Shown: positions 47,838 through 59,779, numbered from the stretch's first letter. The stretch is 64,000 nt of DNA from Pomacea canaliculata (GCF_003073045.1 NC_037600.1:11458758-11522757); one strand, 5' to 3'. Translations and numbers: made by a program. The notes: a model not told the origin generated them from the sequence alone.

Positions 47838-48120
47838 CTACTCAAATGAACGCGTGCTAAAGGCATTGTCCTTTACCTTAATTCTCTTTTTAGCTGAGAT
47901 GAGAAGAACATCATGTTTGTCCACAAAAACATTCCCGGTAATTTGTCCATTATGTTTTACAAGATCTCCCTTAACCAGTAAGCTAACATTGGAAAGGAGA
48001 TTAGCAGACAATTGTACAAAATATTTGGAAATTCCCGCTTTCTTAAATTGTTTCCATGTCATCGAACAAAGGCTTCACACACAGTATCTTTCAGAAGAAT
48101 TGCGCCTTTATCAACATTAG
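47838..48120 (-). pseudogene. Unidentified minus-strand coding remnant
   Basis: A 74-codon frame (ISKYFVQLSANLLSNVSLLV, then KHNGQITGNVFVDKHDVLL) looks protein-like in composition. An overlapping frame upstream reads GAILLKDTVCEAFVR, so one frameshift probably separates two pieces. No family was recognised. It lies just upstream of gene B on the same strand and could be a captured fragment of another gene. Confidence 0.3.
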
Positions 48121-48199
48121 TTTTTAAACTATTATTCAATATTATTAAAATGCAGAGCATATTGAAGCTATCTATGTTGAAGAGAAAGGACACAAACAT

Positions 48200-50330
48200 A
48201 TACTAGATTTATATATACTAGAGATATACTAGAACATTATTCTTTGGATATCATCTTTATCAGTTAAGTAACTATTAGTAAGTGGTGTTTAAAATGTAAA
48301 CTAATTATATTTAAACAAAATTAGACATACTTTAGGAAAACGATTTAAATAATATATGAATAATAAATTGCACATTAATAATTATGTCAATATCTTTGCG
48401 ACTATGAGACAACATAAAATTTTTATTTCCAAGACAATCACTGGCTCATGATATCGCATATTAAACTCAATTGTAAAAACTGATTGGGACATAATATACA
48501 AGGACAATATACATTCACATCATACTTCATGCTTAATTGTCATTGTTTAATTGTCATTCCTCTTCAAAGAAACCGCCATCGGAACTAAAACTCTAGAAAA
48601 TAAATGAGTTATAAGGGCATCATCATTTACTTAAGTTCTCTTGCCATTACCACACTTTAGATAAGTATGTTGTGTTCTTGTTTGTCCATCTGTGTTATAG
48701 TGGCTGCTCATTATCTTTACATTGATAAGGGAGGTAAGCCAGCAGACCATTACACAAATCATTACAGAGTTACCTTTCTTTGTTTACAAAGAAAAAAAAC
48801 GCGAAACTAAAACACATGCTTACTTAATAAAACGTTTTTAATATGCTTTCTTTGGAATCTAAAAGGAACAGTTTTGTTGTAAACATCAATAAGTATTAGG
48901 CTTAAAATCACAGTATCACAGTAATGGCTAACCTATGAAATCAGGTGACCCACTTTGTCTCCTCTATGACAACTTGTCACCTACCTTAAACATTAAAAAT
49001 ACTCACGAACTTAAATCAATAACACTTGTTTAAAATAAAGCTTAGTTAAGTTGGTAACTTTTGACAGTAAAAACAATAGTATCCACGTCATGACAAATCA
49101 GTATTTGGCTAAAATTAACAGAAATTCCTTACCTGCAAAATGGCGTGACCCACTTGACTCAAAATTGACAACACCTTACACCTTTGGATTAATGTATGAT
49201 GCGCACTAGTTACAGGTGTATCGCTGACAAAATGTCTTTAGATAAGCAATCGTTATCAGCCTCACAAAACAAAAACCCTACGAGCGACCTCAGCACAACA
49301 CTGACAGTGTGTCTGACATAAACAACTCACTGGACTGACACGTAGCCCGTAGCAACTAGGAATTCCCGTTTCCTATATCTTGTAGACATATCATTAAAGA
49401 CAGTGTTGTTTAAACTGAACACTTAGCAGCACAGACTGACAGATATATTCGACACAATGTCGTTCTTTATCTCTTTAATCTATTACTACTATTCAAACTG
49501 TACAGAAATAATTGCTTATTAAACACACAAACGAAAGTAGAAACGAAACCGAAAGTACATGTTTATCGACTTTTCAAATAAAGCATGACTGGTTTCTATA
49601 TTTAACACATCCTTGTCTTCCTAGTACTATTAATACCTTCTACTACACAATCTTCAAAATAAATAAACTATGTAAAAGATGTTTACCTAAACATTAAAAT
49701 GAAAGCGAAAGTAGAATTGATATTTTTGAAGTCAATGTAAAGCTTCATACTGTGTACAGAGCTGTAAATTAAAGTCTTTTCTGCACATGAATGTGTGAAT
49801 CTCTTAGGGCACAGTAGAAGAAAGGAAATTTTTACTTTTTGTGTGTTATATGGGGCAGTGACTACAACAACCTCAGGTATAGAACTAAGAAGATATAAAT
49901 ATTTTGTGACCAACTATTTTTATACACACACACTATCATATGCACTCACAAGTGTATCCACACAGCCACGAGCATGCACACCCACGTGCCCGTGCAAATA
50001 AACAAACATAAACAAACACATACATCAACACAAGCGCGTATGAATAAATTAACTTATATATTAGTTGCCGAATTTTTGTTTACTTTATTACGAAACTGTA
50101 ATGAACCTAAATTCGTTGAGACATTTTCCTCTGAAGTCTGCCTGTTCTTCAAACGCTTTCACAACGGGAATATAGCAGCAATTTTCGATAAACCTTTTCA
50201 TAAACTTCATTTTTTTGTTTGTTGGTTTTCTAGTCTGTTGCACAGAAAAACAAACGTAGGCACAAAGAGAGACGGATTCAATACAGTTGGTGCTAAGTAA
50301 ATATAAGACCTTAACGCATTCTTATTTTAT
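48200..50330. other. Gene-free stretch upstream of gene B and of stub 2
   Basis: AT-rich with no supported gene. It should hold the promoter of gene B, but no clear core promoter was assigned. Confidence 0.35.
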
Positions 50331-51190
50331 AACTAATTTTTGTCAATTTTTTTTCCTCTTTTGTCCCTTGTTATGATTACAATAACAGCGGAAAGATATT
50401 TACCCTATCAGATTTACTCTTTAATATCGAGAAAGTAGTTGATACACACGAAATAGAGTGTTTAGTGTGCACAAATGACTTTAAAACACCAAAGATTCTA
50501 CCCTGTGGTCATCTCCTGTGTCGAGAATGTGTCATACCCTAGATGTACTCTTAAACTAACGCAGGATGTCCTTTGTGTGCATATCCTATAGTAGATATAT
50601 CTTTGTGATGCGGATACTAGCTCGCTACAACACTACATCATCATCATCATAGATCATTAAGATAATTCATCCCGAATCTTAGCCGACACCCTGCCGACAG
50701 ATTCTGTGATGAAAGTGATAGGAGAAAGTGCTCGCTTGTGTGATAATGTCGAAGATAAATTTATCTGCATGTGCTTCTTTGAAAGGATGAGTCTCTCTTA
50801 TACTAAGATACACAAGAAGATGGAAGCTACCCGCAGTGACGATGTGGAGAGTCTGACCACGGCGACAAACAGGCGGAGTTGTTACTTGCTAATCATCACC
50901 TTCGTACCTGAGCATATTGTAGTTCTAAGAAACACGGAGAATGTTCGATAGTGAGAGATCTGGAGGAGAAACTGACCTTATCTAAAACAATAGTTGAGGT
51001 GAACGTGCGTGAGCTGAAAGCTGATGCCACTGAACAAGAAAACATACAATCGTATTCAGATACTAGTGGAGGAGTGTCAACAATCATTGACAAAAGTCAT
51101 GAATTCCTTATTAGAAGTGAGAGCTCGTCGAATGTCTCGGGTAAACATCACACAACGAGACTGTGGCGGAAGCCCAAGCAGCGGTAGTCT
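50331..51190 (+). pseudogene. RING-NHR family pseudogene stub 2 (RING, B-box, coiled-coil remnants)
   Basis: The RING is readable as IECLVCTNDFKTPKILPCGH, then LLCRECVIP, a stop, and later AGCPLCAYPIV. B-box traces follow (DSVMKVIGESARL, YTKIHKKMEATRSDDVES). Compared with genes A and B, a block of about 63 bp between GTGGAGAGT and CTGACCACGGCGACAAACAG is missing. Coiled-coil remnants end near 51190. Several stops and shifts make it non-functional. It has no NHR exons of its own downstream on this strand. Confidence 0.8.
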
Positions 51191-52560
51191 TTATAATTTC
51201 GAAATTATACCAGAAATTCCAAAAGAATATAAAAAATGCAAACCTAACATGATGCTACTTGTGATAAATTTTAGTAAATATAGCATGTAAAGAAAAATAA
51301 ACAATATTTGTTTCTGGTTATGGACATGGCTTCTTTATGGCTCCATTTGATAACTAACGTATGCATATTCTGTGGTGTATGAAGCTACATAACAGAAGAA
51401 CATTCTTAAGAGAAAGTATTTTTGTTAGAATAATTTATTTGTCCCTTAAAGCACTAAAGTCACGGAGAACCATAAATTTTAAAGACAACAATTACGTAAG
51501 TAAAATATGAATAACATTATAAAGTATTACAAAATATGATCAATGATGCTTTCTTCATCAATTTGCACACAAAAATACAAACGTTTAGATTATTCCTATA
51601 TTCATATATTATAAAAAGAAATGCTCACAAAATTTTTAATTGATTGGCTGAAGAAGGCTTCGACATAAGCATGTGTACTTATAGTATCAAGAAACAGTTA
51701 TTCTTTGCAACCATCTAAGTATTTTTCTTATTAGACAAACAATAAAAAAATAACACGCAAAGAAAAAGTAATAAATCAATTTTTGCTACTTTTTTAAGCG
51801 TTTTGCTTAAAACAAAATTGTCGCTGTAGCCCTCCTTAGTCTTATAAGTATCATCGCTGTTGTCATTTTCATCAGCTTTATGTCTTCCTAGATGTGTTAA
51901 GGGCTGTTATCTGCACAATAACAATGAGATTAAGTGTCAGGTGTGTGCTAATATGTAAATCTCCTAAAGAAGTGAAGCTGGCGACAAGTTATTTGTTTAG
52001 TAAGTCATCCACTACCTCTACTACGATTACAAATTTTTCAGCGTTTGCTTCTACTCCTACTTATAATAACGAGTAAAAAAATTTTATGAGGGAAAATAAA
52101 TCTTGAGAAATAACTAGTTTGGAAAAAAACTTATTGTCATCTGTATTGTAATAATATTTATTTTGTCATATCTATTATTAATAATTCTTTAGCTACAAAT
52201 ATCGGAAACCCAGAGAAAAAAATTAAGCGCAAAAGTCCCCTGGGTTCTCTGGAGACAACCCAAACTCCACCGATAGACTGACGTGTATCAAAGGAACTTA
52301 CCTTACTGATATCAAGTTCAAAGACTGCAAAGCAGGGCCAAGGGACATCTTTAGCTGCCACTCCCTGGTCTTGTCCGTTGATATAAAGGTGAAGGTCTTT
52401 TGATGAGTCCACCAGCACTCCGACACGACTTCCAGCGTTGATGGGATGTAGCGCTTTGCCGATTTTAGACTCAAACTGTCAAAAAGTAGAGACACATGCT
52501 TGTTATGACCCCAAAAATATGCCTAAACGTTTTACACGGTTTATTAGTTTAAAAAATACA
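51190..52560. repeat. Tail-to-tail duplicated unit, copy 2
   Basis: Second copy of the unit described at 41930-43300. Together with the stubs, each unit spans about 1.8-2.2 kb. Confidence 0.8.
51878..52475 (-). CDS. RING-NHR family gene D, only the last two NHR exons seen
   Basis: Exon 52475 to 52302 (174 nt) encodes FESKIGKALHPINAGSRVGV, LVDSSKDLHLYINGQDQGVA and VPWPCFAVFELDISK, the carboxyl half of an NHR domain. The last exon 51910 to 51878 encodes ITALNTSRKT and a TAA. Both are intact and match exons 4 and 5 of gene B with the same phase. Upstream exons (first NHR half and the RING exon) were not found before the assembly gap at 53299. They may be missing, in the gap, or this may be a truncated duplicate. 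Confidence 0.65.
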
Positions 52561-52665
52561 TCACCTGATAACGTGATTTTTTCTGAACACTCCAAAACTT
52601 GTAGAGGTATACATTTTTTTCTAATGAATTAATGATAGCCATTGTTTATTAATAATAGTAATTAA

Positions 52666-52667
<2 letters not shown>

Positions 52668-52724
<57 letters not shown>
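52668..52724 (+). repeat. (CAT)n microsatellite
   Basis: About nineteen CAT units. It lies where the paralogous region near 43390 has only four to five GAT units. Confidence 0.95.
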
Positions 52725-52725
<1 letters not shown>

Positions 52726-53298
52726 GAATTTGCCCTTTTTTTGGAAAAGGGATTTTATTAAAATATATCTTCTCAATTTATTGAAAAGTACGTTTAGTTG
52801 TGAGGACCTTCTCGATTTCTTAAAATACATCAGCAATATCCATGAATACGATATTTTTTAAATGATGCAAACAAAATAAAGCCTACAAAACAAACAAATA
52901 CCGCCATATTGATGTGATCTTAGTTTGGCGGTGCATTCAATTTGTTGTAGCTTCGGATGTTCGACTGCCCGATATGTCTCCCTAGAAGAACATGATCGTG
53001 ATGACGAGTAAGGCTACGATGGCTGTGTCTTTCCGTGTGTTAAATCATCTGGCTAAGCAAGAAATAAGGTTTATGCACCACCACCAACACCATCGCATTG
53101 ACTTCAGTAAAACGAAGAATCTCTAACAGCAGTGCACTGATACAAAAGCATGAAGCTGTTAAAACCAAATTACGATTACTGGTAAAGAAGCTTAACATGT
53201 ACGCGCACTCGACCTGCACAGCAACGCTGTCACACCACCTGGTCTACCAAGTGCAGTCGTCACACCGTCTACAAACACATAATGAAGTCCTAGCATTA

Positions 53299-53398
53299 NN
53301 NNNNNNNNNNNNNNNNNNNNNNNNNNNNNNNNNNNNNNNNNNNNNNNNNNNNNNNNNNNNNNNNNNNNNNNNNNNNNNNNNNNNNNNNNNNNNNNNNN
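53299..53398. other. Assembly gap (100 N)
   Basis: Exactly 100 N, the conventional size for a gap of unknown length. Order across it relies on scaffolding. Confidence 0.98.
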
Positions 53399-55033
53399 GA
53401 TATACCTGCAGGGAATCATAAATCGATCCTGTCGCATTTCTTCTGCTCTTCTCCGACGAAGCTAGGTATCGTAGCGAGACCAACAGGAATTTAGCTACAG
53501 GGGCCCAGCGCCTTTGGCGGGGCTTGTGTGACTGGCGTCACTGCTCAATTCGCGCAGATGGCTCGTGAGGGATGGCTGGGGCGGTCCGTAGGTACCTGAA
53601 AGAATATGAGATCAAGCCTATTCCGGTTGGGCCCTTCAGGCACGGATTTTAAGGGTGGCGGTTAGAATGACCGTCTAACGTGTAATGTCGCACACGTCAA
53701 GGCCTGCGAAGGACGTCACATCAGAAGGCTATCTGTTTCACTGCACAGCCACAAGCTGCTGGCCTCCCGCGGATGTCTTCTGTGCCTCATCACGTGGAAC
53801 CCAAGCATTCTATTTGACAGAAAGGGTCGAACAGGCGTTGATTCCTTGCCAGACATACCTTTCTGGACTAGAAAGGGAGCGGACTTTCTCCAACGAGCTT
53901 TCTTCAAATGTCGCTCCTTTCTTGAAGATCCAGTCTGCGCGATCATCGCATAGAAATAAACAATAACTACGAACAAAAGATTCAACGACCTGGAGCCTCC
54001 ATTTTCAGTAAGAATTTTTTTTTTTTGACTCTTATTCAAAAACATTTGATATTCAGTAACGACTTTTATCGCAGCATGACTCATAATACGCACTCGCTGG
54101 TATCCTTGGTCAATATTCCCCATATATGTTCCACTTCTGCACTCGCGGCATCGGCAATTACCTTCTCATTTATTTTTTAAAAATGGTATCAACACATTAC
54201 AGAGTTTTTCCTCCAGTTTGAATAGCGAAGGATAACTTTTAAGCAGCATTATGTAATGATTTTGCCTTTTCCCATCATAAGGTTCGGCCTATAGGACATA
54301 TCATTCGTGATGGCTGGCAATGTGTCAGTCGAATATCAGTTTGAACTAAAGTTAAAACCCTGAGCTCTCTCTCTCTGACTGCGTATCAGCGTTATAATCT
54401 ATTGATTCCGCATATTTGTTGAGACTATCTGAGGCAAGACCCATTTTCTCTGACAGAACATGCTATTTGGATCTAAGGGTGCCTGAGCTATCAACTGTCA
54501 TGAGACGCCACGCCTCATAAGCAGAGACGGCCGAACTAGATATGCATCATTAGGAACCTATCTGTGTACTTGTTCACCAGTCGGAGTACACAATTTGATT
54601 TGGGCTCCATTGGCATTCTTCCTGCAGCTGCTCTGGTTCTCGTGCTCACTGAATCCTGTAAAACTCAGTTTCTTGTTAGCTAATTTTCGCTGTTGGTGGC
54701 AAGCGATGCTTCCACTTCTACATATCCATTCTTAGCTTCTAGGCGTATGGTGCAGTCCATCATGTAACAGTAGCTAGGATAAGGAAGATAGCGAAAAGAA
54801 TACGGCCTTTTCTTTTTTTAATATGGATAATGAAGAAAAAGGTGAAAAGGAAGAGGTTTTGTTACCTGACCTGACTTTTTATTTTAAAATTTGTGCAACG
54901 CTGTGTGTATTTCCTTTAACTCAATTGGTGTATGCGGTTCTTTCCTTCAAGAAGGCTTTCAGACTGAGAAACAACAAAACTATTACTGTGTTTTTTTCTG
55001 TAGAGAAAATGAATGTGAACATCTTCGAATAGT
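53399..55033. other. Gene-free stretch right of the gap
   Basis: No recognised gene. It is visibly less AT-rich than the sequence left of the gap. The short frame at 54823-55032 has no family features. Confidence 0.4.
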
Positions 55034-55600
55034 AGTAAGATAAGATAAGATAACTTTATTGTCCAGCAAAGGAGAATGTGTCTTCGAGCATGCAAGCAGT
55101 CAGAGAGAAAATCAAAAACATCAACAATACATCAGCAATGGCAGAAGTGAGCACACACACTACACACCACAGCACGCCCGCATCAAAAGGACAATACATC
55201 AGTTTCCATGACTAGATAATAACAGAGAAACCTGGGGATTACGTCATCCCCATTGTGTGTAACACTGCTAGTCGTTTATAGTTTTTTGTTTGTTGACAGC
55301 AGACGATGGCCGATGGGATGAATGACCTTCTATAAACGTTCTTTTTCGCAAGAGGGGACCCTCAACCTCTCGTCCTGAGGCATAGGCTCGAAGCGGGGGT
55401 TGAGTGGGTGGGTGGGCAAGCATGATGTGTGTTGTTTTTTTCCGACCAGGGCTGAATGTACGGTAGGGAAAAGGGTTAGTTCGCAGCTTTGTGAGCCTTA
55501 CGATTTTTTTGCTGGCTTGTTCTATGGTGCGCCTCTGTAGTTTGTTCTTGTTGTCACGCTTGTTTGTGGTCGGCGCATACCAAGACACAATATTAATTAT
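55034..55600 (-). mobile_element. LINE 3' fragment (Rex1/CR1-like) with (TTATC)n tail
   Basis: The minus strand encodes the end of a LINE reverse transcriptase protein: SWYAPTTNKRDNKNKLQRRT, then EQASKKIVRLTKL. In a shifted frame, LMPQDERLRVPSCEKERL matches the usual arginine-rich C-terminal motif. A 3' untranslated region ends GGACAATAAAGTTATCTTAT with repeated TTATC, the tail type of this LINE group. It is 5' truncated near 55600 and frameshifted, so dead. Confidence 0.65.
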
Positions 55601-56294
55601 GATGATCCCCGCTTTCTACCAGCCTTCGCAGATAGATCTCTGTGTGTTACGTTCAAACTGCTGAAGTTCTGATCAGCATACTTGACCGGTGCTGATTGGC
55701 TGTGTGTGTGCGAACTTCTTCGCTGATGCACTTTCGGTTTCTACATGTTCAGTGAAATTCAAACTATCCCCCCATTACTAACTCTTCCAAGATATTTCGA
55801 ATGTTGTCACACCTCTTTAACCTCTTCATTTCCGCCCCTTCCATCTACTAAAGGATTCGGACCCCCCGTGGACCATTTCTTTCCTTTCCTCTGATCTATT
55901 CTTTCGTTTTCCAACCATTCGTAGTTTCTAAGTAGCTGCTTTGAATTCCACTCGCAAAGGGCCTGCACTTGTGTGGTATAGTGGATCCCTGAAAGATGTC
56001 TTCATCTCTCAGGTGACCAATCAGTGCCCATGTCGTCTGCATATTAACTAAACAGAGAATTCCGTTATTTATTTGCATCTCACTGGTGTATTACAGAGAA
56101 TAATACTGTATTGTATTGTAGTGTAGATATCATGTTTCAAAACCGACTGTTTATATTAATCTGAAATTTTTAAACTTCATTATCAGCAACGTTGAATTTG
56201 ACACTGACTTCTTCTGAATGTATTCATTTAATTAAATAATTGAATAACAGTTTGAAAGCAGAAGGAAATTGTAACTGGCAGTGTGATTTGACAG
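55601..56294. other. Gene-free stretch
   Basis: No supported feature between the LINE fragment and the NHR pseudo-exon. Confidence 0.4.
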
Positions 56295-56464
56295 AACCTG
56301 TCGGTATTCGGATGGAGAGATGTCGATAGAGAAGGATGTGTAGCTGCATTGATGGTGGACGCTGCTAATGTCCTTCACTTTTACCTGGACGGTAAGGAAA
56401 CAGAAAAATAGACAAAAGATGTTCCTGCTTCGCCATCTTCAAACTTGATCCCGATGTAATGCAG
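56295..56464 (+). pseudogene. Broken NHR exon of the RING-NHR family
   Basis: After an acceptor (GATTTGACAG at 56294) the frame reads NLSVFGWRDVDREGCVAALM then VLHFYLDGKETEK, homologous to exon 4 of gene A (LMLTSKNNLQFYLNGG). A TAG follows, and the remainder (PCFAIFKLDP-like) is shifted by one base. The piece is 170 nt where 171 is expected, and no GT donor follows. It shows the cluster once extended to this side of the gap. Confidence 0.7.
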
Positions 56465-56630
56465 CCCTTCATAGTGTTTAACAGTAGTTGAATTAGCCCC
56501 AGAGCAAGTTTCATAGCTTTTTCATAGCATCCAAAGATTGAAGCGAAGGGTTTCTCTGAGCGTCGGCCAAGGTTGCTGACGTCACGCTTCCGAAATTTTT
56601 CCCTTCACTGGGACGTTTAGGAAAAAAAAA

Positions 56631-56720
56631 TCAGCCTACCGGCCGTTCTTCAGACTCATCATCCGCGTTGTCCGTACTGGTCTTGTTAGGTTTAGTCGGC
56701 GCTGTTCCCTCTCGTATGAG
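56631..56720 (-). pseudogene. C-terminal fragment of an EGF-like gene paralogue
   Basis: The minus strand encodes REGTAPTKPNKTSTDNADDE then SEERPVG and a stop, matching the end of the intact gene at 58294 (EGTALTKPNKTSTDNADDKS). No EGF domain precedes it, so this is a partial duplicate. Confidence 0.7.
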
Positions 56721-57368
56721 TCCCTAATCGATGTCTATCCTTTTTTTGTATCATCGACGCCCCGATCCACAACAGATCTTCTCTTCCGTCCTCTCCACGG
56801 AACGGCCAGTCATCGGGCTTGTCAGCAGGACATGGTACAGGGTTGTGTCAGGATGTCTGCTGCCGATGTCCTGACACTGTGTGAGTGGGAGAGGTGTGAA
56901 ACAGAGAGATTGAGTATTTGTGTGTTATTATTTCACTCGCACCTTGAAGTGTCCAGGAGTGAGAGTGGGTGTGAATGTTGTTCGCTATGAAGTAGTCTCA
57001 ACAAGTTATGCTGTGTTGTGCCTCATAGACAGTTTCTACCACCTTTAAAAGTCACGTGACAAAGCAGACAGTTAGTTACAAACCAACAGTACACCTCTCC
57101 AACATTCAACATGTCAAACTCACTCAAGGATAAATCAGTCCAACAATATTAGTCAAGATGGATAACTCTTATATTGACATTTTTCAGTTCATCATGTCTT
57201 CATCACAGACACCGTTGCCTATATTATTCACTATCGACAGTTGATGTCAACAAAGCCGTTGCCGCCTGCTCGGTTGTCGTTGGTACAAAAAAATGAGCAC
57301 TCATCAGGATATTGGTATTTTTGCTGGCTGTAGACAACACTGAGTAAGTAACTCTATGCATCGGTTAT

Positions 57369-57912
57369 TTCAGTAAATTGTAAATTGTTTCTGACATTTT
57401 CTTCTGTCATCATTTTTGACAGTAATTCTTATCAACCATATTTAAACCTTGACGTCCTTGTAGGGTATTTAAAAAATCCATTTATAAATAAATGGTTAAG
57501 GCTGTTCAAATTTCTCTTGGTATTATACTGATAAATATTCGCAAACTGCCTTGCAATTAGAAAAAAGCGTTTATAGATATATATTATAACTACTGGAATA
57601 CATCTTTTTAACACAGTTAACTTGCAAGCCTCTATCGCAGATTGTTCACCAAGAAACAATTACTCTCACAGAAATGTCTATTCAGACTGGACAAGGAGAA
57701 TATCCCTACAAAACTGTGGAGTGAATGAGGGCGGATGCAATTGTAATGTAAACTAGAGGGCGGCTCACGTGACTTCGATAAGAATGAAGGAATTGTAAAC
57801 AAGATGACTAGAAGACTGGCGATAATTAGAATGATAGCGATTATTGCACCTCCTAAAATTTGTTGTACAAATCTCTCGATTTAATAACAATTTCTTTCAT
57901 ACACTAAACTGA
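57369..57912 (+). repeat. Direct segmental duplication, block 1 copy 1
   Basis: Matches 62843-63371 throughout, for example CTATTCAGACTGGACA and GCACCTCCTAAAATTTGTTG. Identity is about 80-85 percent by eye with small gaps. Confidence 0.85.
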
Positions 57913-58293
57913 GTTTTGTTACTGGTGTGTACGCTGGGTGCTGGGAGTCATGGTTACCTGTGGGAGCCAATGAGTGTAAGTGTGCGCATACACCTACATG
58001 TCGGTGAGTCTCCCGGAGCCTCGAGGCGGATGAGTACGATATATTTGCCCATTTCCTTTTACCTAATCCCCGAGGTTCACGAAACTAACAAGACTCCTTT
58101 AAATTGACTTCCGGAACACACCCTACATGACTGACAATACACCTTAATTGACTTGCGATAAAAGCGGCCAACATAGACATGCATTCGCCCGTCGTCATCG
58201 GTTCACTGTCGAGCCATGATGTGTTTGAAGAGGTCTGGTACTCACCTTGTGCTGTCAACAATTCGGACTGAGGTGTTTTCTCTAACGACCCCT

Positions 58294-58629
58294 TTACCGC
58301 TCTACCAGCCGCTCTTTAGATTTGTCATCCGCGTTGTCCGTACTGGTCTTGTTTGGTTTAGTCAGAGCTGTTCCCTCTAGATGGCGTTTCAAATTACCCA
58401 AGTCCCTTAATCGGAGGCGGTTCTGACATCGTGGCCCGGAGAAGTCTGGAGGACAAATACATCGACAGGCAACCGACATGACGAGATCCATTTTTTCCTC
58501 CGTGGCCCCGTTTAAGCAGGGACGCACTTCGGCACAATTCCAATTGTAGGCATTCTGCCCTAGCATCGACGGCAACGCCAGCAGCAGCAGCAGTGCGACA
58601 AGTGCTGCACGCCTAGCGCGCACGACACT
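58294..58629 (-). CDS. Small secreted EGF-like protein, probably the main exon
   Basis: The frame begins at a GTG within RRAALVALLLLLALPSMLGQ, a strong signal peptide. The mature part holds six cysteines: NCAEVRPCLNG, a 14-residue spacer, then ACRCICPPDFSGPRCQ, whose C-x-C-x8-C end is the EGF signature. A hydrophilic tail ends in a stop. A TAG lies in frame just upstream and TTGCAGTCCTAG offers a 3' splice site, so the true ATG is probably on an unseen upstream exon. If the segment is a first exon, it lacks an ATG. The length (about 109 aa) and single EGF domain suggest a secreted ligand or peptide. The orthologue is unknown. Confidence 0.6.
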   Translation of the reverse strand, partial: SVVRARRAALVALLLLLALPSMLGQNAYNWNCAEVRPCLNGATEEKMDLVMSVACRCICPPDFSGPRCQNRLRLRDLGNLKRHLEGTALTKPNKTSTDNADDKSKERLVER

Positions 58630-58639
58630 GACCTAGGAC

Positions 58640-59770
58640 TGCAACTTGCTTTTAAAGTGGGGTTAGAAGGATTCATATTGGTCGTGGACAGTGGTCAGTA
58701 CTTTGTGATCAGTGCTAAAGGTCAACGGTCAGCCTGTTCCTCACCTTCGACGTAGTTGTTCTGTAGATCGTACAATACCTTAGACCTTGGACTAGTTGTA
58801 GTCTGTTGACATCAACACCACCACGTGGCCTCTCTCAACGTTCTAATGCACTTGATAATTGATTAGTTCTCTGAACACAGTTGCTCATTTCCTCTATATT
58901 ACCACTAGCGATGATAACGAGTGTCCTCCACACGATTGAGCAAGACGGTAGACAGTTTTAACCGGGTGAGTACTGCTGTAAGAAATATTACTTCTCGGCG
59001 CCGTTGTTCCCTCTCTTGTGCGTTTCGTAGAGAGTTCGTCTCTTATATACGCGAGCACAGAGAACACCCAGTCCACCCTCCTATTCGCACCATTCACGTT
59101 ACAGTACAGCTCCACCCCACCTCCAATCTCCTAGACCTTTCCAATCAATCCTTTGAATATTTCAGGACCAGCGGTGGATGGTACGTGTAGCCACCCAGAC
59201 ACCCGGCCACGCTGATGTCCCGACACCTCACGTGTTTGATGGATGGAATGGAGGGGCCGCCCCCAACCTTCTTTGACAGCAGGTAGGCGTAACAGTCCGG
59301 GAGTAGCTGCCGAACCAAAGGACACACGACGATTTTTTTATTTTTCCCTTTCTTTATTTAGCTATATTTTCATCAGAAGCTGTGAGACAACATCTACTCC
59401 GCTTTCTGTACCTCCCCACCCACAATAACACACCCACACACACACCTACATGAGGCAAGCTTATAGTTTATGCGCAGTCTTTATCCTGAAGGTCCTTCTG
59501 TCACAGATGCTGTTGACAATTTATGAAGTTGATTTCAAGTTTTACACAGCGTGCAAGCAGTAATACCCAGCGTTCATGCCCCGTGTATGGGTTTCAACTA
59601 AAAGTCAACCCAGTCTACATCATCTGTATGAGTGTAAGGACAGTTGACAGTCAGAATGTATGTACGAGGACCAGCATGACTAAATCTCAACTTACAGTCT
59701 ATACTTTGCATGATCACATCCAAGCTCAGTTCCTTAAAGTTTGTGTTGGCTTGATGTGTGTTGTGTGAAA
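58640..59770. other. Gene-free stretch
   Basis: No supported coding region. Upstream exons of the EGF-like gene would lie here or beyond. Confidence 0.35.
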
Positions 59771-59779
59771 AATTTGCGA

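Noticed and set aside
52621-52836. Frame with a long aspartate run
   Set aside because: The run is the translated CAT microsatellite.
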